DNA from: Myrica gale
Taxonomy: Eukaryota > Streptophyta > Magnoliopsida > Fagales > Myricaceae
Assembly: GCA_963930655.1 (NCBI GenBank)
Contig: OZ005605.1
Location: 25,179,501 to 25,243,500 of the forward strand
Reading direction: 5' to 3'
DNA: 64,000 nt
The notes under the pieces were generated by a model, which worked only from the letters and a program-made list of their open reading frames with translations, searched no databases and had not been told where the DNA came from. Made by a program: the position numbers and the translations under genes. Position 1 is the stretch's first letter. The number at the start of each line of letters is the position of its first letter. This document shows, piece by piece, positions 1 to 12,084 of this stretch.

Positions 1-2030
1 CGAAGGCTAATATGCTCGTCCAGGCGCGAGGCTAGAAAAGACTAAGAGGACAAATAGTTCCATGGGTGGCACTGGTACGTACACGTAGATTTTCGAAATT
101 CACCTTCGAAGAACAAATATAAAACACCCAATTGTATGTGCTTTGGGTGAGTAAAAATCTGATTGTTGTACTTGGTAAAGTTCATCAAATATGTCCGTTG
201 GAATTTAGAGTCAAATTGATCCACGGAAATGGATCCGAAACTCCAATTTTGGAGTACTCTATTCCAAGAGAAAACATGTCGCAGAGGGAAAAAGGAAAAG
301 ATTTCACGAGCAAACAAATGAAAAAAGAAAGAAAGAGGAGGAACCCAGTCTTGTACAAGGATTTCCTTGTCACCCACTATCTCCTACATGGGTTCCTCTT
401 TAGTTGTGATTTGTTGAGTATTTCCATTGCAGCGGCATGTCTTGTCTCGCTAATAGTAGTCCATTATAGCCAGTAGAGTACGGAAATTCGTGGATAAGAT
501 TGTCGGGCATATTTGTATTTTTCTTTTTGCCTTAGACCCTTTTTGTTGCCAAAGAATAACCCAAATCCATGCATGTTTTATTCTTATCTACCAAGAATAA
601 AATGATTCTTTATTTATACATTAATCTTTTTTTTTTTACTCAACACTCGAATTGATTATTTTAATATTTATTACATAATTGGAGAGTGAGAGAGGCAGAG
701 AGACAGCTGACAAGACCTTCAGGCATCTCTTTATGTTGCCGACTTGCGGGGTGGCCCACTGACCCGTGCAATGCAAACCAACCCAACAAAACAATGTCCG
801 AAATGGTAACTTCTTAAATTGCAAGAGTACCTATGAGGTAACAGTGGAATCCGTTTTTTTGGAAAGACGGCGCTCTTGATCTTAAAAGCAAGCAAATAGA
901 GAGAGTGTTGAAAACGACGGGGGGAATTTTTGTTTTTTGGGTAACTACGACGGGGTCGGGGAGAATCAGATACGGCGTGAATCCGGTGCTGGTGCTCCTA
1001 ACGGTGACGTGAAAGCGTATCACGGCCCACTGATTTTGGCAGTTATGCCTTATCCTTTAAATGGGGAGCAAAAGCTATTTAGGAAAAATAAATGGAGCAA
1101 AAGCTGGCACAATTTTCTAGGCCCAAACGCTTCAATATATATATATATATATATAATTTAGGCACAAACGCTGTTAAATACAGTGTGTTTGACAGTTGAC
1201 TGTTTGGACACCCACAGAAAAGAAAAAAAAAGTAGTTATAGCATATATTCACATGTCAATACTTGATTGAACGAAAAATGCCGGTTCTACTTTTTTTTTT
1301 TTTCTTTTGTGACGATGGAAATTTGGGCATCCAATTACGTGTACCGAGTTTGGACGAACCTGACTCAGTAGACGTATGAGGTGGGCTTAACGTCACTGAC
1401 AAACCCCGGATCGTGCAGTCCTCCCAAACCACATAAAAAAAATATTCTCAAATTACTAAAATAGTGAGGGCTTACAACGAAATATACTCATCTGCAAAAT
1501 ATTTTGAGATAAATATAAAATTGATTCATGTAATTTGCGTGACAATTAAATAAATTACTAAACTTTTAAAACTCATTAATTTAGTTCTTTAAAGTTTAAA
1601 ATTAGTTTAGACTTTCTTATTTTAAAAAGAACGAAAATGAAAATAACAGATGCTCCACAGAAATGGTATTCCGCTTATTGAATAGTCAAGGTATCTAGCA
1701 GAAAAAAAAGTCAGGTCATTGGCTTAAAAAAAGATAAAAACAAAATTCATGTACTAGAAATAAAAATCGATTTAGCCATGTGATATGAAAAACATAAATT
1801 TAGTCCATATAATTTTAAAAAGTGATAAAATTAGTTCATGATAGAGGACCAATAACAAACAAAAATAGAATTACAGGAATTAAATTTATACATTTCATAC
1901 TGCGGAGACTAAATCAATTTTTACACCAATTTTACATTTATCCTTAAAAAAAACCACGAAACAATGAGGCGAAAAGGAAAAACTAAATGAAAGGAAAAAG
2001 AAAAAACGAAAAGACTAAGGTGGAGATACA
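1..2030. other. Intergenic, AT-rich, no supported gene
   Basis: Upstream flank of the bHLH gene. Reading frames here are short, lack recognisable domains and are rich in low-complexity residues. A short AT dinucleotide run lies near 1134-1156. The only structured element I see is an imperfect inverted repeat near 1740-1932, listed separately. Confidence 0.6.
1740..1932. repeat. Imperfect foldback / MITE-like inverted repeat
   Basis: The left half, with a core around 1766-1806, reads like the reverse complement of the right half around 1878-1930. The shared words include 'atttag' and 'tataaattta'. This suggests a decayed miniature inverted-repeat element. I could not identify a target-site duplication. 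Elements with a similar look occur near 27730-27990 and 33690-34130. Confidence 0.35.
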
Positions 2031-2039
2031 TATTGATGG

Positions 2040-2666
2040 CTCTCTGAGCTTCTCCGTTGGCTGTACTTGCACAGCAACAGAAGAAGATAAATATTGCCTA
2101 TTTTCTCTCCCTGTGCCCCCTCCTTGTGCCTCACTGCTATTAGCTCCGCCAACAGCACCTTCTCTCTCTCCCTCCCTTGTCTATGTAGCACAAGATCTTC
2201 CTCGCTTTCGTTGCTGTGGAAAGCAAATCTAAGGCTGCAGCTAACTCCATCTCTCTTCCCTTTGCTTTCACTAATATCCCCCGGCCCTCTCTCTCTCTCT
2301 CTCCTGAGGATCTCTATTCTCTCAGTTCAAGACCTCAAAGTTCCGTTTAATTACGTCCTATCATTATCTTCTAGCTAGGGTTTTTCTTTTGTGTGTTTTT
2401 GTTTACGAGTCCCAGCAGCTTATCCTTTCGGTTCAGCTTTTCCCCTTGGTTGCTTCCTCCTCAAGATCTTATCCGACTCTGCTTAGAAATCAAGCTGAAA
2501 ATTTCGAAAGAAAGGGAAAGAAAAATTCCACAGAATTTTCTGGGTAAAGCAGCGAGCGATTCGTATAATTAGTTCTCCTAGCATCAAATAGTGCCATGAG
2601 CCTTGAATTTTAGTTCACTCTCCAAGGTCTTTGAAAAAGAAACAGAGCAAAACAGAGGAGTGTCTC
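2040..2666 (+). promoter_or_regulatory. Probable 5' leader of the bHLH gene, CT-rich
   Basis: A strongly pyrimidine-rich stretch with repeated CT runs (about 2094-2300) leads into the bHLH start codon. Pyrimidine-rich leaders are common in plant transcribed 5' UTRs. The exact transcription start cannot be read from the sequence. The short open frames here are compositional. Confidence 0.4.
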
Positions 2667-5038
2667 ATGGATTCAAATTCCCAGCACAGTTATCAGCACC
2701 ATAATCACCAACCCAATTCTGGGTTATTGCGGTTTCGCTCTGCGCCAAGCTCGCTTCTCAACAATTTCACGGAGGGGTGTATTGGTTCCGGTGCCAACAA
2801 GGGTAGTTTCACGGAGGGCTCTGAACCAGAGAGATTAATTTCACGATTTCTGAACTTCAGTGGGAGTGCAGATTCAGCTTCGCCTACTTTCCAAGATTTT
2901 GAGGATAAGCCACCAGTGGCAGCAGCGACCGAGGCCGCTGTTAACCGTGCGAGCTCTCAGCAGGGCTATTCTGGGGGTTTGCCGCCCCATTATCCGAGAT
3001 ATAGCACGACTGCTACAACGCCTTCTCCCATGGATGGCTCATATGGGGTGGTGGGTTCAATGGCAATGGACCACCTCGTGCAAGCGAAAGCAGTTAATTC
3101 CAATATCGTTCGGCAAAACAGCTCACCTTCCGGTCTTTTCTCCCAGATATCTATTCCCAATGGTAATGTTCTTGTTCTCGTTTTTCATGTTAGGTTGGAT
3201 GCCTTGAACATTTGTTATTGCTGGTGGATTGTGCATACAACTCGCCAAATTGCTTGAACATTTTTTTAGCTGTTGGAACGTGTATAGAATTGGTTGTAGA
3301 AAATTCACATCATTATAATTAGATGTGTGGTAGAGTACTGAGGCTCATGTGGGAATTGAGTTGGTGGAGAGGAAACGAAGAGAAAAAAAATCATCTCGGA
3401 AATAATTCTTTCATGATTAGAAGCTAGGTTGCACTAGCGTTGACTTCTTGGCAAGATGTTGGTTACCTGCGATGAGTGCTGCTGAAAATACCATTTTGAT
3501 CGCTACAAAAAAGTCGTTTTCTCATCAATTTTCAGCACAGGACTATCTGAAAAACATCATGGGAAGGTTCTTAACTTTAATTTCTTACAGGTGAATTAAA
3601 CTCTACCATATTCGTTGTATTTGATACGTGAGACTATATTTACTTGGATTAACTAAACGAGTAACATTGTATGGGGAATCCATTGACTTATTGTTTTCCT
3701 AGATTTTTATCAAGCACTCGACAAAGTTCAGAAATTGGGTTCCATCTGAAGACTTTGGAATTTTTTAGTTAATCAATTAAATGTATAGGCTAATTTAAGA
3801 TGATCATATTGTTGGAGGAGTACCCTCTAGAACAATTAAGCACTAAGTGAATTCATCATTATCAGACACTAAAAATTAGTAAAAATGACTTGTGTGTAAA
3901 TTGCAGGCTACACCATCATGAATGGTGTTGGAAACTATGGTGGGCGGAATGATACTAGTGGAGATGTAAGTCCATCTACAGACAGATTGAAGAGTCAGAT
4001 AAGTTTCTCATCAAGACTTCCTTCTTCCCTAGGTATGTTGCCGCAGATCTCCGAAATAGGGTCTGAAAGTGTTGGGCCAAATAGTCCTCGTGATGCAAAG
4101 CTTGGAAATGGCAATGATGATGCTCGATTTTATGGCCTTGGTTTCCCATATGGTTCCCTTAATGATCCATCGCATTTCTCAGAGAATTTTACTGGTATGA
4201 AAAGAGAACAAGATGAGGATGGGGAACTATTTTCTGGTACACAGGTATCAAATTTGTCCTTTTTTTAACATTTGGTTCTGGTTTTCCCATTCCTTGTTGC
4301 TTGTTTAATTTAGTTTATTTTATGTTTATAATTAGAATGGAGGACTTGGAACTCGGGTTCATATTTTATCCCACCACCTGAGTTTGCCAAAGACATCATC
4401 GGAGATTGTTACCATGGAAAAGTTCCTGCAATTCCAAGATTCTGTGCCCTGTAAAATTAGAGCAAAGCGTGGTTGTGCCACTCATCCTAGAAGCATTGCA
4501 GAAAGGGTAAATTTTGTCTCCATCACTGTTTCAATATTTGTTATAAAACATAAATACTGGTTGTTCTATTTCGTGAATGTCTGATTTCAACTGTAGTTAG
4601 TGTGATTATAAGGGGGCTTAGGAAAAAAAAGTGTTATTATAAGGGTCAATTACTTTCAGGTACGAAGAACCCGGATTAGTGAACGAATGAGGAAACTTCA
4701 AGAGCTCGTCCCAAACATGGACAAGGTGTGACTTTCCTCAAAATATCTTGGCATATTTGTCTACTTTTTTTTCGGAATGTCAATATATATTATTATATTT
4801 CCTTGGCAGCAAACGAACACTGCAGACATGTTGGACTTGGCTGTCGATCACATTAAGGACCTTCAGGAGCAATTCAAGGTATCAAATAAAAATTTGGATT
4901 TAAATCCCTTACATCTAGTTTAATCGTATTCATCGTCCATTCACCAAGATTATGTAACTTCTGCAGACCCTTACTGAAAATCGAGCCAACTGCAAATGTT
5001 TAAGCATGCAGAACTCAGTCTCAAATCAAATTGCTTAA
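2667..5038 (+). CDS. bHLH transcription factor, FBH/bHLH122-bHLH130 type
   Basis: This is a nuclear DNA-binding regulator of the plant FLOWERING BHLH (FBH) type; in Arabidopsis, family members activate CONSTANS and act in flowering or stress. Six exons join cleanly: 2667-3162, 3907-4244, 4336-4506, 4660-4725, 4810-4878 and 4967-5038, giving 403 residues. The N-terminal half is low complexity (Ser, Gln, His) and carries the family words SGLLRFRSAPSSLL and FLNFSG. The bHLH lies at about residues 328-380: basic region RSIAERVRRTRISER, helix 1 MRKLQELVPNMDK, then the loop and helix 2 TADMLDLAVDHIKDLQ. An in-frame Met 36 bases upstream exists, but family proteins start near MDSNSQ. The residue four before the basic-region Glu is Arg, where most E-box binders have His. 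Gene model confidence is high; the exact orthologue is not established. Confidence 0.93.
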
Positions 5039-6500
5039 CTTGCTGCTGTACAGACAACGAGAGTAAAGGAGAAGAGAGTAGAAACCCTGATCTTATTTCA
5101 TTTATGTGCAGAGGAATAAGTGGAAGGAACATAAAATATTTTACTTTTCAGTTGATGCAGCACAGAAAGTTGGTAGAGGTTTATGTTTTCACCACAAGAT
5201 TCATGTCCTGTATGCTAACAAGGCTTCCAATCACACACCAAATTAAATAAAGAGGGGAATCATACTGGACATGTTGAAAGATGGCCATCCTTGCTTTATG
5301 TGATTATGCCTGATCTTGTTAATAATCATTGTCAATATTGTAAGCGGCAGGTTTGCCTTCCCAACCAAGAAAGTTAGATGTTGGCATTTGGGGAAAGGCT
5401 TTGGTGTCCATTTTCTCGAATTATGTTTGTAAGTAGACAGTTACCTAGATTATCGTTCCATCCAGAGGGGAGTTGTTACCAGGTGAATTCAGTTGTTTAT
5501 TTATCACTGGAAGCTAACCTTGCTTATGCCTGTACAGCTGAAGCTGATATACTGCAACCCTTGTTTTGTGTAATCTATCTTGTCCCACTTCATGATTATT
5601 TTCTTGGGGTAAGACCGAGTCGGGTTTCTTGCAGAGCATGTTGGCTTTGATGTTCATATCACATGATTATGCATGCAGATTAATTGTATCTAGAAAAACT
5701 TGCAATATTCAAGCCATTTATTGAGTCTTAATCCATTCTCTCCGAGGAAGTCAATAATTAGAGCCTGCGCGGGTCAAATGGCCCTTTTCTGCCTTTTGTC
5801 TTTATCCTTGATCCCTTTCTTTTGGATATATGACTTTGGAAGCACCAAGACAAAGACATAGGGTCACTAAACCATTTCTATTACGCCAAAACTCTTATCT
5901 GCGGGGAGAAGGTCGTCTCACTTTCATTACGTGAGGATAATTACTCATTTAACCCCCACGAACCCCCTTTTCTTTTCTTTTTACCTACGGGTGGAGAAAT
6001 ATGTTGTATTTTTTGCATGCTTTATTAAGAAAGAAAGGGAGATCTTCATTTTTAAGCCCAAAACTTACATTACAATGTCAAAAAAAGATGTTCAAATAAA
6101 ATCGTCACATTTTAACTCTAAAATTATAAAAAAATATTAAAATTCATTAACCTACCTAATTTATTTTCTACATATTTCAATTGTCGAATTCTACACCAAG
6201 ACAAATATTGATGCATTTGGGCTAAATGTGACATCTTAATTGGATCTCTTTTTTGAAATTTCGATGTAATTTTAAGCCTTACCCAGGGGAAAGGGACGGA
6301 TTTTCTGACCCAACCCATCATCGGAACTAAAAGCCAACATCTGCATCTTAATGGATCCATCGTTCAAACGGGCCTTGTGGGATCCATCCTCAACTAACAT
6401 GGTGTACATGCACTACAGCTAAACATTCCTCTCGCAGAGAAAACCGTTATGTGGATCCCGCACAGACCGTTGGTGTTCCCTGACTCTCTCCCCTCTTCTC
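5039..6500. other. 3' flank of bHLH and intergenic spacer
   Basis: This holds the presumed 3' UTR of the bHLH gene (first few hundred bases) and then AT-rich spacer up to the leader of the Rab gene. Short open frames show no domain and do not continue across plausible splice sites. I see no repeat with clear ends. Confidence 0.5.
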
Positions 6501-6692
6501 TGCACAGGCACTCCAACGAATCCAACATGTCCTACAATTCCTGATCTTTCCCTCTAGAGCCCTAACCCTAATTCCCAATCTTTATTCTCTCCTCCGCCGC
6601 GAAAGCTCATTCATTTCTTATTCCATCCTCACATCCAAGTTTGGTATCCTCTGTAATGAGTCTCTCTTCATGATTTATCTGTTGCGCTGATA

Positions 6693-8761
6693 ATGTCGAA
6701 CTTGTACGGAGATTACAACCAAAAAATTGACTACGTGTTCAAGGTGGTGCTGATCGGAGACTCAGCGGTTGGAAAGACGCAGCTTCTGGCGCGGTTTGCG
6801 AGGAATGAGTTTAGCGTGGATTCCAAGGCCACAATCGGGGTGGAGTTCCAAACGAAGACGCTAGGAATTGATAACAAGACTGTCAAGGCTCAGATTTGGG
6901 ACACCGCCGGCCAAGAAAGGTGTGCCATCATGGCCTTACAGCTTTATTTGTGTGGGTGGGTTGGGGCATTGGTAACAGTCTAGTAATTTAAGGTGCAGTT
7001 GAATTTAGAGATGACCTTTTCGATTAATGAAAATGCAATTAGGTAAATTTTTTTATTTTTTATTTTATCTTCGCGGTGGTAATAGAATAATTTAATCGAT
7101 CTCCATCGGCGATTCCAGTGCGTAAAGTTAACAACCTTGGATATCGGAATTCACTTTGCAACGAAGTGGGCACGTTCACCTGGTACTGATCTTTAGCGTA
7201 AGGGATCGAATGGTTGAAGCTTTGTTCCTGATCTGCTCAGCATGAGTTTCTCACCAAAAGATTGCTCTTTTTTTTTGGTCCTTGATGCTAGACTCACAAT
7301 TACCAACTCAATCTTTCAGAGACATATTTTACCTTTCCCTTTCCCTTCATATATCCTTTTGGGGAAATGTGCATCTTCATCTTTAAACACTACCTGTTTT
7401 CCCATCATAAAACGTCTTTGGAAAAGCTCTGGTTCTATCTGGATGCATCAACAGATCTGCATTTCTACTTAAATGGAAACATCTTCTCACTTTTTCACTT
7501 GTGTATTTACATTAGGTTGAAGTTTACATTCTGTTATTTTGAACCTATTAATTAGGGTGATGTTCGTTTTGAAGGTTTTTGTAGGATTTGGAGAATTTTG
7601 TGAATTTTTAGGTGATATTAAAGTTGTGTTGGTGTTTGTGTAGAAGTTGGTGAGGTGTAAAAAAATGAATGATGATGTTTATAGTTTTTAGTTTTTTTTA
7701 GAATTTATTATTATTTTTATTAAAATAATAATATTTTTAATATAAAAAAAAAGAACGAAATAAAGCATAAAAACAGACGTTTGTTTCATGCTGCAGGCGA
7801 CATGTCAGGCCCCTGGCATGTCGCCTGGCGAAAAAAATAAGGGGGAAAAGCATGAATTTTTTCATGCTGCAGGCGACATGTCAGGCCCCTGGCAGGCCGA
7901 CTGCAGGGTTGTTTTTAAAAATTCCAAATTTGCCCTTTGTTGTTTTTAGTTTTTAGGTTGTGGTGGAGGGTGTTTTAGTCATTCAATATAAACCTTTTCA
8001 GGGCAAAAAAGGAAAAAAATTCCGAATCCTCTTTTTTTTCTGAGACTCGCCGAACATGGAGAACGCATGATTCGAATCCTGCGTTTTTCTTCAAACCGAA
8101 CATCGCCTAGGTTTGCAGATGAAGCTGTTTTTCCATGTCTTGTGATCCAATCTGGAATACTTCAAAACATGGGTTCAGCTAAGCCAGAGACAACATAGGC
8201 TGACTCATTGCAACCTCTCAAATTGTTTCTAATTTTAGGAAATATTAAGATTCTGAACCTTTAATTAACTCGCTGTTTATGTTTTCTTGAAGTTGTCCTT
8301 TTTCGTTCCTCTCTCTTTGCAGGTACAGGGCGGTCACGAGTGCATACTACAGAGGTGCACTTGGCGCAATGTTAGTATATGACATGACTAAGCGACTGTC
8401 ATTTGACCATATGTCAAGGTGGTTGGAGGAACTAAGGGGGCACGCAGATAAGAACATTGTTATTATGCTCGTCGGAAACAAGTGTGACTTGGGAAGTCTT
8501 CGAGCAGTACCAACTGAAGATGCCCAGGAGTTTGCTCAAAGAGAGAACCTATTCTTTATGGAGACATCGGCTCTTGAGGCCACCAACGTTGAAACAGCAT
8601 TTTTCACTATTCTGACAGAGATATATCGGATTATCAGTAAGAAGACGCTTGCTGCCAGCGATGAGTTAGATTCCACGGGGAATGCGGGGCTTCTGAAGGG
8701 AACCAAGATTATTGTTCCTGGCGAAGAACAAGAGCCTAGGAGGAGTGGTTGCTGCTTTTAG
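6693..8761 (+). CDS. Rab GTPase, RABA4 (Rab11) type, RABA4d-like
   Basis: This is a small GTPase of post-Golgi/trans-Golgi secretory traffic; RABA4 members support tip growth and cell-wall delivery. Two exons, 6693-6919 and 8323-8761, join inside the Arg codon of the switch II word GQER to give 221 residues, the normal Rab size. Motifs: P-loop GDSAVGKT (22-29), switch I Thr in ATIGVEF (47), DTAGQER (70-76), NKCD (128-131) and ETSA (156-159). The C terminus is SGCCF, with paired Cys for geranylgeranylation. The start [17 protein letters not shown] matches the RABA4d-like group as I recall it. The single intron sits at a position usual for RabA genes. It is enlarged by a roughly 550-bp transposon-like insertion at 7555-8107. 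All catalytic motifs are intact. Confidence 0.95.
7555..8107. mobile_element. MITE-like element inside the Rab intron, with hairpin repeats
   Basis: The ends are inverted: the left end reads GGGTGATGTTCG-TTTTGAAG and the right end is the reverse complement of GGCGATGTTCGGTTTGAAG. The flanking TTA and TAG hint at a 3-bp target site of the PIF/Harbinger kind, but they do not match exactly. Two near-copies of a 40-50 base module lie at about 7789-7836 and 7861-7911. The first contains a perfect 11-bp inverted repeat (caggcgacatg / catgtcgcctg) around a short loop. It has no coding capacity. Confidence 0.55.
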
Positions 8762-10330
8762 TCCTCCTCATGTTAACTTCAACTCGTCTTCCACTTGTCT
8801 ATTTATTCGTTTGGTAAAGTTTTTCATTTAGGCTCTAATTTTTCCAACAAAAAATTATTTTGTAGGAACAGTTGGGCTAGAACGTCAGTTAAACTGATGT
8901 CCATAGATATGTTATTGAAACGTTTGTTGGTTGTGTCACTTGTGATGCTTTTCATCCATTGTATGGAAGGGAATGCTGCTTTCTTTTGTCTAATAGGTAT
9001 GCTAATACAGAGATTCAATTGTTTGCAAATATATTGATCCAATTTTGGTTCCCCTCTTACTGAACAGAGATTTGAGCCTTTTCTCATTTTCCTCTTTACT
9101 CGGTGCTCGCTCTCTCTCCTTTTATAGTATGAGAGCCAAATGATACCTAAAGTTCAAACAAGCTCCAAAGGATAGAGATTAAAACAAAAATTTCTAAATA
9201 TATGTTCTTCCCGTCACTGCATCAATGACAACTGAGTACTCTCTATTATATGCCATGTTGTGAATCTCTATCACTTATCTTAAAAACGTAAGTGAGCTTT
9301 TATTATTGAATTATATTCTCTAACAATCTTCTTCACATGTGGTTGGATTATCCTTTAATTGAGAGACATAACATGTGAAATATTCAATTAAAATATTGAT
9401 AAAGGACATGTTTGTTTCCCTAAAAATTTGGGGTCTCAACAATTCGGGCAAGTCAAATACACTTCAATTTTTTTAAACTTTTACACATATACACTATACT
9501 TTTCGCAAAACTCCAATAAATCTCAATAAAGTAAAGATTCTCAAAATTTCGGGAATATTTCCCAAAATTTTGGCAAATAAACAATACCAAAGTTAATTCT
9601 GATACCACGTGAATTTAAAAATGATCTTGAAAATTTAACACATATACATAATGATCTTGGAAATTCATGTATATATCTATACGTATACACATGTATGTAT
9701 GTATGTAATTATACATTTGCATATAGCACCACTTGTTGGGCCTTGGGGGATGTATATGCCCTTATTACATTCCTTCCTTCAGAGGACAAATCGTTCATAA
9801 TATTTTTTAAAAGAAATATCGTTTAATTGCATTGAAAGCCCATTAGAGACGGACGCATCTCGGCCCAATATTGGTGGGTAATATTGGCATTTCTAGCTGG
9901 CAACGACTTCTGTTCTGATCCCGCTCTTCCGTTCAATTCGAAAATTTGAACTGGTCGAATTTTCAGACACGTGGGAAAATTTTTGACCCACCCACCGACA
10001 CTTTCGAATTTCGATTACCCTACCCCTATAATACCGCCCATTTTTTATTTCAAAAAAATCTGCCATTTTCGGCTCTCAACTCGAAGAACTTCTTGCTCTT
10101 CTCCTCTACTTTTTATGCCCAAGCAGGGACCCCTCCATCCCATGCCATCAAGAACAAACCCAAGCCTCTCACTATCCCTAGTACACTTGAGGTAGAAATC
10201 TCACATTTTGCAGGGAATTTGTTCCTATAAAATCAGCATCCGCTCTTCTCTTTTCTTGCGTCTCCCCCACTTGTTTACCTAATTCTTGGTTTTCTTTTTT
10301 GTTTTCGCGAATTCAATTGAAGCGTAACAA
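8762..10330. other. Rab 3' flank, MITE, and upstream region of the OSD1-like gene
   Basis: This holds the presumed Rab 3' UTR, AT-rich spacer, one degenerate MITE (9404-9588, listed separately) and the leader of the next gene. The frames around 9946-10230 have no domain and precede the well-supported start at 10331. Confidence 0.5.
9404..9588. mobile_element. Degenerate Tourist-like MITE
   Basis: The ends read ggacatgtttgttt on the left and the reverse complement of ggtattgtttatt on the right. The internal words (ttttggggtctcaac, aacttttacacatata, aatttcgggaatatttccc) match the reverse orientation of the element at 13377-13558 and a fragment at about 17185-17280, so it belongs to a local MITE family. 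A target-site duplication is not clear. Confidence 0.5.
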
Positions 10331-12084
10331 ATGCCTGAATCAAGGGACAGAATATCAAGGCCAGTAGACTATGCGGCCGTGTTCGCTCGCCGGAGATCTG
10401 CCGGTATCGGTGTTTTTATGGACGACCCGGAAATAAGGAACTTGTTCGGATCCCCGATCAGGCGGCTAACTACTGCTACAACGCCAGCGACAGGTAGGCG
10501 AACGGATTTAGGTGCAACAAGAGGTGGCGGACGCGGAAGAGGCGGCTTTGGAACTCCAAGAAATGTGCGAGCCCGGATTCTAGGGACTCCGGCTTCGGGT
10601 CGGGAGAACACTCATAGTTTCGGCCGGATGTCGGTTCGGGGCAGACCAGGGAGCAGTGCGCTTCCTTCTTGGTACCCCAGAACCCCTCTTCGTGATATCA
10701 CTGCGGTTGTGAGGGTAATGAAGTTACTCTTCTTCAGCTTTGTTTGTTTGGTTTATGAAGTCTTTTGTTCATTCTTTTGATTCAGTACCGAATAGTTTTT
10801 TTTATAAAAAAAATTAATTTCGAACTCTGTTTACTTGAAGGTTTAATGGCTCTCAATGCATAATCGCAATCGCAATCGCAATTGCATTTGATTATTTAAT
10901 TATCAACTCTCTCTCGAGTATTTAGTGCGGTGCTAATTCGTCCTCCAACTTTCTTTCTGATTATGTTTTGGGCCATGAGTTTCAGTAATTAGATGATATA
11001 GTCGGCCCTAGATAACTTCCGCTTTCTCTTACTGATAATGGTGTATTTCTCCATTACATATTATAATTGTTTTTCATTGATTTAGATCTAAGTAAGCTTG
11101 CGACAAATTCTGATTTCAATACTTTTGCTCTTGATCAGTTTTGTCCTTTGACCTCTTCTAAGGTCCGAAGAATAGGTATTAAAGTTCTATCTTGCGGCTA
11201 TCTTTCAGTTTCTTGTTTAATTTTCTTTTTCGTATTTTAGTTGAAGTTCCTGAAAGCTGTTCGTTCCGGTTGAATTCTTCGTGGTAATTTGAAAGACCCC
11301 AAAGACCCATACTAAAAAGTGTGAAATACACCATGGGAAACTGAGTCGAGTTTTATTACAAGTCCCTTTGGTGGTGATTCTAGTTAATGTGGCAACACAA
11401 CGGGTTCCTGAACTACTTTTTGTTTTAACATTTCTCCCTGAAGGCCAAGTACCATGGAAAATTCCGTGATCTTTTTGTTTCCAAGGCCGATTGCGATTGG
11501 AACGTATTTTATTTTATTTTATTGTTAATGAACCAGCCCGGCAGGCCCACCGAAGTGGAACCCACATATCGGGCTGGTAAACCCTGGCCGCTTGCTACAG
11601 CATTTCTTGCGTTGGGTAATTGTTTGGAGGTGTTTCTTTGTTAACAAATAAACTTATCCATGGCCCTCAGGCAATAGAAAGGAGAAGAGCTCTCTTGGGG
11701 GATGCCGAAGGCCAACAAATTGGGAGTCCGATTCCTGAGGGCCAAATGGTTCATGATCCTTCTGTTCCAGTATCAGGTGCTCAACTCGAGCACGATCTCT
11801 CTATTATCTCTCCAAATCCAACTGTGAGTTTCAAGACTCGGTCACCTGCTTTTGGTGTCAAGCTTAAGACACCTGCAGTCGGTAAGGTGCCAAAGATTCT
11901 GCTCGGAATCGCTAATCAAGGCACTGGGCAATCTGAATTTGATACACCTCAGAAGAAGCTTTTAAACTCAATTGATAAAGTCGAGAAAGTGGTGATGGAG
12001 GAATTGCAAAAACTGAAGAGAACCCCAAGTGCTAAGAAGGCGGAGAGAGAAAAAAGAGTTCGTACTTTGATGTCTATGCGTTGA
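10331..12084 (+). CDS. APC/C inhibitor of the OSD1/GIG1 - UVI4/POLYCHOME family
   Basis: These plant-specific nuclear proteins bind and restrain the anaphase-promoting complex. UVI4 limits endoreduplication and OSD1 is needed for entry into meiosis II. Two exons, 10331-10714 and 11671-12084, join in phase 0 to give 265 residues. Family features seen: N terminus [29 protein letters not shown] (38-45), GREN (90-93, the GxEN box), [21 protein letters not shown] with a D-box-like RTPL (117-120), and a C-terminal Met-Arg tail (VRTLMSMR). The middle is Gly/Arg-rich and probably disordered. All three degron-like elements known for the family are intact, so the gene looks functional. I cannot decide from sequence alone whether it is OSD1-like or UVI4-like. 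Sequence just downstream (about 12450-12580) is repeated at about 16580-16710. Confidence 0.9.

Noticed and set aside
132..476. 114-codon open frame near the left edge
   Set aside because: No domain, Lys/Arg-rich low complexity, and an overlapping antisense frame of similar size; nothing supports it as a gene.
1987..2378. Overlapping frames rich in Ser, Leu and Pro
   Set aside because: They are produced by the CT-rich leader of the bHLH gene, not by a protein-coding constraint.
9946..10230. Open frame upstream of the OSD1-like gene
   Set aside because: No family match, and it lies in the likely leader region of a well-supported start at 10331.
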